A stretch of 64,000 nt of DNA from Streptomyces galbus (GTDB lineage Bacteria; Actinomycetota; Actinomycetes; Streptomycetales; Streptomycetaceae): assembly GCF_005280195.1 (NCBI RefSeq), contig NZ_SZPR01000012.1:667692-731691 (forward strand), written 5' to 3'. The translations under genes and the position numbers were made by a program. Below are positions 43,506 through 51,215 of this stretch, one piece after another. Each line of letters begins with the position of its first letter. Position 1 is the first letter of the stretch. A model generated the notes under the pieces. The model saw only the letters and a list, made by a program, of their open reading frames with translations, had not been told where the DNA came from and ran no database searches.

Positions 43506-43988
43506 TCACCCGTCCAGCGAGATGCGGTAGGTCTCGTGCGGGGTCTGGATGTCGAGGCAGGTGAGTTCACCGGTGGCGCCGCGGTAGGCGCCGGTGCCCC
43601 CGGTGATGGCCATCCGTACGGTGTCCGTGCCCTTGACCCACAGCGACTGGGCGGTGAGCTGGCCCTCCGGCAGCCGGACCGACAGCACGCAGTTGGTGAC
43701 GGTCTTCGGGCCGTCCACCTTGGTCACCTGGCAGGAACTGCCGTCCTCGCCGACCTGCTCGCCGTCCCGGAACAGCTTGTCGGCGTACACGAACTCGTCC
43801 CCGACGCTGACCCCCGGAGCGCCGACGTCGGTCTGCACCACGCCGTCATTGCCCACGGCCAGCTCGATGACCTTCTCGGACCTGGCCTGCGCGGAAGACG
43901 CCGGCAGGGAGGACAGGCCCAGCGCCAGCACCCCGGTGCCGACGGCGGCGAACAGGGCGAGGCGTGTCCTGCGCACAGGAAGAGACAT
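43506..43988 (-). CDS. Secreted allene-oxide-cyclase/dirigent-type barrel protein
   Basis: 160 residues. A clear signal peptide (RTRLALFAAVGTGVLALGLS, cleavage near ASSAQA) is followed by an about 125-residue beta-barrel: VSVGDEFVYADKLF, SSCQVTKVDG, TVTNCVLSVRLPEGQLTAQS and the family mark ITGGTGAYRGATGEL. Two Cys in the barrel probably pair. Plant relatives steer radical coupling (dirigent) or oxylipin cyclisation (AOC); bacterial ones have no known role. Last gene of the big leftward operon, 18 bases after the MIO gene. Membership of the pathway is inference. Confidence 0.75.
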   Translation of the reverse strand: MSLPVRRTRLALFAAVGTGVLALGLSSLPASSAQARSEKVIELAVGNDGVVQTDVGAPGVSVGDEFVYADKLFRDGEQVGEDGSSCQVTKVDGPKTVTNCVLSVRLPEGQLTAQSLWVKGTDTVRMAITGGTGAYRGATGELTCLDIQTPHETYRISLDG

Positions 43989-44005
43989 GGGTTTTCAACT
44001 CCTGA

Positions 44006-45685
44006 TCAGGTGAGAGCGGTGTGATCGGTCCGGCGGGCCGCACCGGTCCCGACGGGACCGGCGAACTCCTCGTCGTCGAGACCGGCGGCCCGCCGCAGTT
44101 CCCCGGTCTCGATCAGGTCGGCGACCGCGACGATGTCCTCGTCCAGCCGCCGGTCACGACAGACGAACGCGCTGTGCTCGCGGATGAGCCGGTGCACCGC
44201 CCGGACGGCCGGCGAGGCCTGCCCGACGCCCCGCAGATCGAGCGCCTGGGCGAGCGCCAGCAGATGGATGGCCGCGACGTCGCGGACCAGGCCGTTGATG
44301 GTGCGCGCCTCACGGGCCGAGATGGTGCCCATGCTGACGATGTCCTGGTTGTGCGCCTCCGTGGACCGCGAGAACACGGAGACCGGCCCGGTCTGTTTGA
44401 GGGCCTCGGCGGTCACCGCCGACGCGGCGATCTGCATCCCCTTGAACCCGTGGTGCAAGCCCGCCCCGGAATGGTCCGGCGTCCGCGCGGCCACCAGATT
44501 GGGCGGCAGACCCTCGTTGTACTTCTCGTCCACGACGAGCGCGAGCTGCCGGTCGAGGAGGTTGGCGAGGCCGGCCACCGCCGTCTTCAGGCTGTCCATG
44601 GCCTGTCCGACATGGCCCGCGTAGAAATTGCCGCCGAGGTGGAGACCGCCACCGTCGGCATCGAACAGGGGGTTGTCGCTGGCGGAATTGATCTCGGTGG
44701 TGAGCCAGTCCTCCGCCCAGGCGAGCGTGTCCCGGGCGATGCCGATGATCTGCGGCGCGCAGCGCACCGAGTACCGGTCCTGGACCCGCTCGTCGAGCCG
44801 GACGCAGCTGCGTCCCTCCAGCCGTCGCCGGCGCACCAGGATGTTCTCGAAGGACGTGGCGAGCCGGGAGCCGTCCAGCAGCGTCCGGACGACCTCCGCG
44901 GACCGCACCTGTCCCGGGTGCGGCTTGCTGCCGTGCACGAAGGGGTGGAAGGCAGACGCGTTGCCGCCCAGCGCCTCGACCGTCATGGCTGTCGCGAGTT
45001 CGGCGACGAACGCCAGCTCCCGCGCGTCCCACGCCGCGAGCACGGCGTACGCGGCGGCGAAGGACGTCCCGTTGATCAGGGCGATGCCCTCCTTGGGCGC
45101 GAGCCGCAGCGGCTCGATGCCCTCCTCGCGCAGCGCGTCCGCCGCCGGGCGCACGGTGCCCCGGTGCAGCACCCGGCCCTCGCCGATCAGCGCCGCGGCC
45201 AGGTAGCACAGCGGTACGAGGTCACCGCTGGCACCGACCGAACCGCGCTCGGGGATGAGCGGCAGGATGTCCCGGTGCAGACACTCCAGCAGCGTGGACA
45301 CCACCTGTGGACGGACCGCCGAGACCCCCTTCGCCAGCGCGTTCGCCCTGATGATCATGGTGGCCCGGGCCACCGCGGGAGTGGCCACCGGCCCCACACC
45401 ATTGAGGTGGTACAGCACGAGGTTGCGCTGGAGCTCGTGCGCCTTGTCCGGTGCGATCTGCCGGACACAGCTGTCCCCGAATCCCGTGGTGACGCCGTAG
45501 ACGGGTATCTCCTCTTCCAGCAGCGCGTCCTTGAGGTCGACGGAGGCCCGCATCCGTTCGGTGGCCGCGGCGCCGACCGTCACCCGGCTCTCCGCGCCGC
45601 CGCGGCGCGCCACCGCGGCGACCGCGAGGGGCGACAGGCCGGACCCGTCGAGTTCGAGGTGCCCGGCCGTGGGCCCGTGCGTCAT
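44006..45685 (-). CDS. MIO-type aromatic amino acid ammonia-lyase/aminomutase (PAL/TAL/TAM family)
   Basis: 559 residues. The MIO triad Ala-Ser-Gly lies in GSVGASGDLVPLCYLA, catalytic Tyr in YGVTTGFGD, and TEAHNQDIVSMG has the HNQD pattern of Phe/Tyr enzymes rather than the QEDH of histidine lyases. The substrate switch, aligned by eye to LQ-x-N-L-V, reads Tyr-His (NLVLYHLNG), unlike His-Leu of typical TAL, Phe-Leu of PAL or Ser-His of HAL. Product is cinnamate or coumarate, or a beta-amino acid. Start 45685 follows GGAGGAGC. Feeds the ligases beside it. Confidence 0.85.
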   Translation of the reverse strand: MTHGPTAGHLELDGSGLSPLAVAAVARRGGAESRVTVGAAATERMRASVDLKDALLEEEIPVYGVTTGFGDSCVRQIAPDKAHELQRNLVLYHLNGVGPVATPAVARATMIIRANALAKGVSAVRPQVVSTLLECLHRDILPLIPERGSVGASGDLVPLCYLAAALIGEGRVLHRGTVRPAADALREEGIEPLRLAPKEGIALINGTSFAAAYAVLAAWDARELAFVAELATAMTVEALGGNASAFHPFVHGSKPHPGQVRSAEVVRTLLDGSRLATSFENILVRRRRLEGRSCVRLDERVQDRYSVRCAPQIIGIARDTLAWAEDWLTTEINSASDNPLFDADGGGLHLGGNFYAGHVGQAMDSLKTAVAGLANLLDRQLALVVDEKYNEGLPPNLVAARTPDHSGAGLHHGFKGMQIAASAVTAEALKQTGPVSVFSRSTEAHNQDIVSMGTISAREARTINGLVRDVAAIHLLALAQALDLRGVGQASPAVRAVHRLIREHSAFVCRDRRLDEDIVAVADLIETGELRRAAGLDDEEFAGPVGTGAARRTDHTALT

Positions 45686-45720
45686 GTGTCCTGCTCCTCC
45701 CGGCACCGGCTGGGCGGTGC

Positions 45721-46773
45721 CTAGTAGACGCCTTCGATGAGCTTGCGGCCGCCCGCCTCGGCCACCGGGTGGATGTCGCGCAGGGAGTCCCCGACGCCCG
45801 TGGGGCTGGGCACCCGCGTGGCCCTGTCGCGTTCGAGGCTGTTGGGCACGAGGCCGTACTTCGTCAGGTAGTTCATGACGACGGCCCCTTCCGCGCCGAA
45901 CTCGACAGGCCGCCCCGAGGAGGGGTCGACCACGCGATAGAAGACGAAGGGGGCGTACGAGTCGAAGACCGCGTCACCCGCGCCCTCCGGGTCGGGACGC
46001 TGCACCGTGCCGCTCAGGACGGAAGTGCTGCCGTAGGACCCGCGGAACCGCACCTTGGGGAACAGCTCCGTGGACAGGTAGTCCAGCGTGTCGGGATCCA
46101 TGTGCGCTCCGGTCCAGATGATCAGGCGCACCTTCTCCTGGATCAGCTCGCGGACCGGGGCCCGTTCCGCCAGCCGGGTCAGCAGCGGCGGCGTCGTGAT
46201 GAGGAAGGCGATGTCCTGCGACCGCAGGACGAGTTCGGCCTGGTCGACGAGGTGATCGACGTAGGCGGCGGCGCCGGCGGTGTCACCCGCGGCGATGAGC
46301 CGCTTCACCCAGCGGGGGTCCAGGTCGATGGAGAACCGGATCCCGCCCCTGGCCTGCGCGATCCTCCGGGAGTACTCGCCGAGCATGTGGGGACCGCTGG
46401 GGGCCACGGCGAGGGTGTGACCCTGACCGTCGTCGGGGTAGTGAGCGTTCTCCCAGGCCATGTACTGGTCGAACCAGCTTTCGAACATCACGAACCGCTT
46501 GGGGGCGCCGGTGGTGCCGCCGCTCTCGTACACGGCGAACACCTTCTCCGTCGCGTCCAGGCCGCGCGGGAGGAGGTCCTCGACCGGCACGTCCCGCAGC
46601 TCGTCGACCAGGTTGGGGAACCTCAGCAGGTCGTCGACGCACCGCACGTCCTCGACCGGGTCGAACCCCAGCCGGTCCCGGCGCTCCAGCCAGAAGCGGG
46701 ATCCCGTGGCCGGGTCGAAGTGCCAGCGCATCATGGCGCGGACGTGGGCGTCCGCCTGTTCACGGGCGTTCAT
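45721..46773 (-). CDS. EhpF/PaaK-like adenylate-forming enzyme, short form
   Basis: 350 residues. P-loop-like YESGGTTGAPKRFVMFESW, LITTPPLL, IIWTGAHMD and FRGSYGSTS; ends at about the junction where ANL enzymes begin their mobile C-terminal domain, so it lacks that domain. EhpF, in the D-alanylgriseoluteic acid pathway of Pantoea, has a similar length and activates an aryl carboxylate for reduction. Probably activates an aryl or cinnamyl acid here. ATG 46773, GAAGGCAGG upstream; 44 bases after the SDR stop. Confidence 0.7.
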   Translation of the reverse strand: MNAREQADAHVRAMMRWHFDPATGSRFWLERRDRLGFDPVEDVRCVDDLLRFPNLVDELRDVPVEDLLPRGLDATEKVFAVYESGGTTGAPKRFVMFESWFDQYMAWENAHYPDDGQGHTLAVAPSGPHMLGEYSRRIAQARGGIRFSIDLDPRWVKRLIAAGDTAGAAAYVDHLVDQAELVLRSQDIAFLITTPPLLTRLAERAPVRELIQEKVRLIIWTGAHMDPDTLDYLSTELFPKVRFRGSYGSTSVLSGTVQRPDPEGAGDAVFDSYAPFVFYRVVDPSSGRPVEFGAEGAVVMNYLTKYGLVPNSLERDRATRVPSPTGVGDSLRDIHPVAEAGGRKLIEGVY

Positions 46774-46817
46774 GGTTGCTGCCTGCCTTCTCGGTCGGAG
46801 GTGACGATGAGGGGGGC

Positions 46818-47567
46818 TCACACGCCGTGCTGCGAGCCGCCGTTGATCTGGAGGATCTGCGAGGTGACGTAGGCGCCGCCCGGCGAGCAGAGGTAGAAGC
46901 CCAGTTCGGCGATGTCCGCCGGGTCACCCGCACGTCCCAGCGCGGTCTGCCGGACGAGCATCGACTCCCGGGCACCGGGCAAGCCGTCGCCGAACAGGTC
47001 GGTGCCCGCCACATAACCCGGCGCGATCGCGTTGACGTTGATGCCGCGCTGCCCGAGACGCGTCGCGAGGACATGGACGTACGAGTGCAGGGCCGCCTTG
47101 GCGGCGCCGTACGCCCCCGTCCCGCCGGAGCCCCGGTAGGCGGCGATGGAGCTGTAGAGCACGATGCTGCCGCCGTCCGCCATCAGCGGCAGCAGACTCT
47201 CCACGGCCATGACGGACGTCAGGACGTTCGAGCGGTACGCCTCCTGCCACTCCGTCAGCACTGAAGAGACGTCCTCGCCGCCCGATGCGGGAACCGCTCC
47301 CGCGCAGCACAGCAGCGCGCCGGGAGGCAGCCCCGCCGCCCCGACCCGCTCGCGCAGGGCGTGCGCCGCCCCGGCGTCGGACATGTCGAGGGCGAGCGGT
47401 TCGACGTCCGCGCCCGGCACGTCCGACGTGATCTCCTCGGCCGCCCGGTGCAGCCGCTGCTCGCCCCTGGCGACCAGCAGCACCTTGTCCTTGTTCTCGG
47501 CGAACCGCTTCGCCGTGGCCTTGCCGATGCCGGCGCTCGCACCGGTCACCACGATCAACCTGGACAC
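46818..47567 (-). CDS. SDR-family ketoreductase
   Basis: 249 residues. TGASAGIGKATAKRF near residue 9, CCAGAV instead of the usual NNAG, catalytic Ser (VLYSSIAAYRG) with Tyr-x-x-x-Lys (GAYGAAKAAL), NAIAPGYV and the C-terminal INGG. Could reduce a beta-keto thioester in trans, since the PKS has no KR, or an aldehyde. GTG start after GAAGGAATC. Within the operon. Confidence 0.8.
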   Translation of the reverse strand: MSRLIVVTGASAGIGKATAKRFAENKDKVLLVARGEQRLHRAAEEITSDVPGADVEPLALDMSDAGAAHALRERVGAAGLPPGALLCCAGAVPASGGEDVSSVLTEWQEAYRSNVLTSVMAVESLLPLMADGGSIVLYSSIAAYRGSGGTGAYGAAKAALHSYVHVLATRLGQRGINVNAIAPGYVAGTDLFGDGLPGARESMLVRQTALGRAGDPADIAELGFYLCSPGGAYVTSQILQINGGSQHGV

Positions 47568-47594
47568 AGTGATTCCTTCGACGTACTGACACGA

Positions 47595-48641
47595 TCAGCG
47601 GGTGCGACGAGGTCCGGAGGGCAGCCGTTCGAGCGCGGCCACCAACGACCGGTGATCGGGTTTACCAGTGGCGGTCCTCGGCACCGCCGCCAGTTCCACC
47701 ACCGTCGACGGAGCGGGAAAGTCCCGCAGGGCCGCCCTGATCTCCGCCACGCCGGCCCGGCCGCCGCGGCGGGCCCAGAAGACGGCGTATCCCTCCCCGG
47801 CGAGCGGGTCGCCGGGCAGCGGCAGGGCCACGCACTCCGTGCCCGGCAGAGCGGCCCGCAGCCGCTCCTCGACCCGGGTGAGGTGGACCCGCCTCCCGTT
47901 CACCTTGAGCAGGGAGCCGCTGCGGCCGACGAGGCGGAACGTGCGCGGGCCGGTGAACCGCACCAGGTCGCCGGTGGCCCACCGGTCCGGCGGCCGGCGC
48001 GTGACGGCCGGGCGGGCCAGCCGCGGGCCGCGGACCACCAAGTCCTCCGTGCCGTCGGCCGGTGCGCCGGCGTCGCGGAGCAAGGTCACGTCGGGAAAGG
48101 CCTGCCAGCCTCCGTCGTCCGGCTCGGGCCCCAGCGGCCGGTGGGCGATGCCCCCGGTCTCGGTCGAACCCAAGATCTCGTGGGCCCGTAGCCGCCCGGC
48201 GGCGCGCCGGATCAGCCCGTGGGCCGTGGGCGGCGGTGCCGCCGAGCTGTGCAGGGCGACGACCGAGGCGGCCCGCTCCAGCGCCGGCCAGGCGCGGTGC
48301 AGCAGCTCCCAGGCCATCGGGACACAGACGACCAGCACCCGCTCTCCCGGCGAGACGGGCAGCGGCGCGAACGGATCGGCCCACGCCTGGTGGACGCGCG
48401 CCCCGGCCCGGCGCGGCAGCCACTCACCGAAGAGCGCACCGAACAAGTGCCGCGGCGGAGCGTAGCTGACCACGTGGTCGACGGGGCCGACCAGCCGCCC
48501 GCCGATCAGCTCGACCTCGCGTTCCATCTGCTCGGGGAGCCGGAACCAGCGGCGCGCGGCACCCGTGCTGCCGGAGGTCTCGAAGCCGAGCGCGCCGCGC
48601 GGTGCAGCGGAGGGGGAGGCGGTGCCGGCGGTCGCCGTCAT
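47595..48641 (-). CDS. Short AMP ligase (acyl-ACP/acyl-CoA ligase type)
   Basis: 348 residues, N-terminally shortened ANL enzyme. P-loop FETSGSTGAARRWFR comes at residue about 20, so the usual first 150 residues are absent; STETGGIAH, WATGDLVRF, LVGRSGSLLKVNGRRV and the catalytic Lys region VPRTATGKPDHRSL are present, so the C-terminal domain is intact. Opposite truncation to the EhpF-like gene. Its ATG overlaps the ACP stop by four bases, so it is a good candidate to charge that ACP. Confidence 0.75.
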   Translation of the reverse strand: MTATAGTASPSAAPRGALGFETSGSTGAARRWFRLPEQMEREVELIGGRLVGPVDHVVSYAPPRHLFGALFGEWLPRRAGARVHQAWADPFAPLPVSPGERVLVVCVPMAWELLHRAWPALERAASVVALHSSAAPPPTAHGLIRRAAGRLRAHEILGSTETGGIAHRPLGPEPDDGGWQAFPDVTLLRDAGAPADGTEDLVVRGPRLARPAVTRRPPDRWATGDLVRFTGPRTFRLVGRSGSLLKVNGRRVHLTRVEERLRAALPGTECVALPLPGDPLAGEGYAVFWARRGGRAGVAEIRAALRDFPAPSTVVELAAVPRTATGKPDHRSLVAALERLPSGPRRTR

Positions 48642-48913
48642 GCCGCCTGGTCCTCGATCCGCTCGCGCAGGTACGTGGCGGTGCGGTCGAGGGTGCTGAA
48701 CCAGTAGCGCACGTCGTCCGCGACGAAGTCGACTTCGATGCCGAACTCGCTTTCCACGGCGCTGACGTACTCCAGAGCGGCGAGGCTGTCGAAGCCCGGC
48801 AGCGCGGCGGACAGTTCGGCGTCCGGGGCGAGGGCGCGGGCGGCGTCGCCGAAGCGCTTCTCCAGCACCGTCCGGACCCGGTCGTGGATCTGGGTGAGGT
48901 CAGTGGTGGGCAT
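48638..48913 (-). CDS. Discrete acyl carrier protein
   Basis: 91 residues, four-helix ACP. The phosphopantetheine Ser is in GFDSLAALEYVSAVE at about residue 41; acidic helix II, and a later DVRYWFSTLDRTATYL. Phosphopantetheinylation should be by a host Sfp-type enzyme; none is in the window. Overlaps the tautomerase gene by 14 bases and the AMP ligase by four, so all three are translationally coupled. Confidence 0.9.
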   Translation of the reverse strand: MPTTDLTQIHDRVRTVLEKRFGDAARALAPDAELSAALPGFDSLAALEYVSAVESEFGIEVDFVADDVRYWFSTLDRTATYLRERIEDQAA

Positions 48914-49376
48914 GATCGATTCCCTTCTGCTGGGCGCGGCCGGCCGGCGCCGCCGGGCCGCCGCTCGTCATCGACCCCGAGTCCAGGTAGAACACCCGCT
49001 CGGGCTGGGTGGGTTCGAAGCGGACCGTCAGGTGGGCGCCGTCCCCGTCGAGACCGAGCGCCTCCCGGATCTCCTCGGCCAGCTCCGCCCGGTAGGCATG
49101 GTCGCGGTCGGGATGGACGCGGCACACGACGGACGCCCACCGAACGGTGGCGCTCTCGCCGGTGCCGTCGGCGGTCGCGCCGTCCGCGGCGGTGTCCGCG
49201 TAGGTCGTCAGCGGCACCCCACCGCAGAAGTACGCCATCGGTTCCACGGTCCGGAACGTGACCACGACGTGCGCGGCCCGCGAGCCGTGCGCGGCCAGCC
49301 ACCTGGTGAGGCGCACGGCGGCCCGCAGCCGGGCCGAGGGGGTCAGCGGGGTACTGGACACTTCGATGGTGGGCAA
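48900..49376 (-). CDS. Tautomerase-superfamily protein with Pro1 (fused 4-OT-like)
   Basis: 158 residues. After Met removal Pro would be residue 1 (PTIEVSSTPLTPSARLRAAV). The first half (AHVVVTFRTVEPMAYFCGGV) matches the beta-alpha-beta unit of 4-oxalocrotonate tautomerase, and the second half repeats it (LAEEIREALGLDGDGAHLTV, RFEPTQPERVFYL), giving the two-unit layout of CaaD/MSAD/MIF relatives. Pro1 acts as catalytic base in such enzymes (tautomerase, decarboxylase or hydratase). Starts with TTG at 49376; AAAGG upstream. Confidence 0.65.
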   Translation of the reverse strand: MPTIEVSSTPLTPSARLRAAVRLTRWLAAHGSRAAHVVVTFRTVEPMAYFCGGVPLTTYADTAADGATADGTGESATVRWASVVCRVHPDRDHAYRAELAEEIREALGLDGDGAHLTVRFEPTQPERVFYLDSGSMTSGGPAAPAGRAQQKGIDHAHH

Positions 49377-49481
49377 GGTTCGGCGCCTTTCGAGATACGG
49401 GCCGTCACCGGGTCCGGCCCTGTGACGACGGGATCCTGCCGGTCTGTCACGACGGTCCCGGCCTGTCGCGACGGGTGTTCC

Positions 49482-51215
49482 TCAGGACAGGGCCAGCGGC
49501 GGCAGCGCGTGCCGTGCCGACGACAGCCGTAGCTCCAGGCGCCGTCCCAGGCAGTCCGCGAGCGGACCGCCGCTCGTGGCCATCAGGGGGGTCCAGGCGA
49601 ACCCGGCGTCCGCCGTGCGCACGCTGTCCAGGAACGCCGCGAGGTGGCCGGCGTCGAGCGGCAAGCCGAACACGTCCGCCGTCAGCACGGCCTCGTAGGT
49701 GCTCAGCAGGTCGGGGACGCGGTTGCCCTCGTTGGCGAACCCGCCGCCGCGGACCCGGTGCCGGGCGAGCGCGTCGGCGACCCGGGCGCCGTCGGCACTG
49801 TCGGTGGCCCGGTGCAGCGCCCTGAGCCCCTGGAGAGTGGCGCGCAGCGTGGACCGGCCGCCGGGGACGTTGGCGTACCGGCCGGGTTCCGTCTCGCACG
49901 AGGCCACGTAGCCGGCGATGCCGTGCAGGGCGGCCGCGGGGGGCTCGCCGGTGGTCAAGCGCAGGACCTCCGCGGCCGCGCACGTCGACACCATGTCCGA
50001 CGCGCGGCCCTCCCAGTAGCCGAACCCTCCGTCGGGGTTCTGGATGGCATCGGTGAGCCAGTCGGCGACCGCGGCACGGGCCGGCGCGTCGTCCCGGAAC
50101 GCCCCGGCGGACAGTGCCCACAGAGTGCACCGCACCTCACTGCCCCGACCGGGCATATACATGACGCCGCTTTCGTTCGGCAGGACGCAGCTCTCCGTCC
50201 ACCGCAGCGCGTCGCGTGCCCCGGCGTCCGTGAAACGGCCCGCCAGCAGGTGGGCGGAGGTCGTCAGCACGTCCGAGGCGAACCCGGGTGCGCGGTAGGT
50301 GAAGCCTCCCTGCGGCGTCCGGAAGGACAGCACCGTACGCACCACCCCGTCCGCCACTTCGTCGAGGTCGGTGCCCAGCTCCCGCAGAGCACCGACCGCG
50401 CAGAACGCGGCCCACACGTCCGGCACCGGATAGCCCGGCCACCGGGTGAACGAACCGTCCGGGTGCAGCCGCTGACGGATCCACGCGACGCAGCCCTCCG
50501 GGTCCCGGGGACGCTCGCCGAGGCGAGCCAGCGCACCGGTGGCCCGGAACGTCGCCCACAGGCAGTCGGTCGTGTCGCCTGCCTGGAACGTGAAGCCGCC
50601 GGCCGTGCTCTGCCGGGCCCGGATCCACGCGGTGAGCCGCTCCCGGTTCCACGGCAGCGGCCCGCGCCCGCCGGTGGCGGTGCTCCACGCGGTGACGGCG
50701 TAGTAACAGGCCCGGACATCGGACGTGCCGTTCTTCGCGTGGGCCGGGCTCCACGCCAGCCCGCCGTCCTCGGCCTGCAGCGCCGCAAGCCAGTCGAACA
50801 GCGCCTCGGGCGGCCGCTCGCCGTAGATCTCCACCAGGGTGCGTACGGCGTAGTACGTCGCCCACACGTCGGAGGTCTGACCGGGCGTCATCGCGAACCC
50901 GCCGTCCGCGTGCAGGGTGCTCCACACCCAGGCCGAACTCGCCTCGCCCGTCGTTCCGCGGACGTCGGCCGGGAGCTCGGCCAGCGCCTGCGTGCAGTAG
51001 TAGGTGGCCCAGGCGTCGGAGGTCATGCCGGCCGACCACGCGAACCCGCCGTCGGTGTTTCGCCGCGAGGCGAGGAACCCGGCGACGGTCTCGGGGGAGG
51101 GCAGGTCGCCGGTCCGGCCGAGCCAGGAGAGCGTGCGGACCGCCGCGTAGGTGCACCACAGGTCGGACTCGCCGGAGACCACCCCGGACGACCTCAGCAG
51201 CACGTCGTGGTTCAT
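49482..51215 (-). CDS. Alpha/alpha-toroid protein (prenyltransferase/squalene-oxidase repeats)
   Basis: 577 residues made of about eleven to twelve units of roughly 50 residues, each with the pattern GGFaW...SDxWATYYAVxAL (for example GGFAWSAGMTSDAWATYYCT, GGFAMTPGQTSDVWATYYAV). This is the barrel of protein prenyltransferase beta chains and class II terpene cyclases. DxDD of squalene/hopene-type cyclases is not seen, and no lipidation partner is nearby, so it may bind or cyclise a polyene or hydrophobic substrate without that acid motif. ATG overlaps the PaaK stop (ATGA). Confidence 0.75.
   Translation of the reverse strand: MNHDVLLRSSGVVSGESDLWCTYAAVRTLSWLGRTGDLPSPETVAGFLASRRNTDGGFAWSAGMTSDAWATYYCTQALAELPADVRGTTGEASSAWVWSTLHADGGFAMTPGQTSDVWATYYAVRTLVEIYGERPPEALFDWLAALQAEDGGLAWSPAHAKNGTSDVRACYYAVTAWSTATGGRGPLPWNRERLTAWIRARQSTAGGFTFQAGDTTDCLWATFRATGALARLGERPRDPEGCVAWIRQRLHPDGSFTRWPGYPVPDVWAAFCAVGALRELGTDLDEVADGVVRTVLSFRTPQGGFTYRAPGFASDVLTTSAHLLAGRFTDAGARDALRWTESCVLPNESGVMYMPGRGSEVRCTLWALSAGAFRDDAPARAAVADWLTDAIQNPDGGFGYWEGRASDMVSTCAAAEVLRLTTGEPPAAALHGIAGYVASCETEPGRYANVPGGRSTLRATLQGLRALHRATDSADGARVADALARHRVRGGGFANEGNRVPDLLSTYEAVLTADVFGLPLDAGHLAAFLDSVRTADAGFAWTPLMATSGGPLADCLGRRLELRLSSARHALPPLALS

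Noticed and set aside
49482..51215. Squalene-hopene cyclase
   Set aside because: Repeat fold only; DxDD and flanking squalene synthesis genes not seen.
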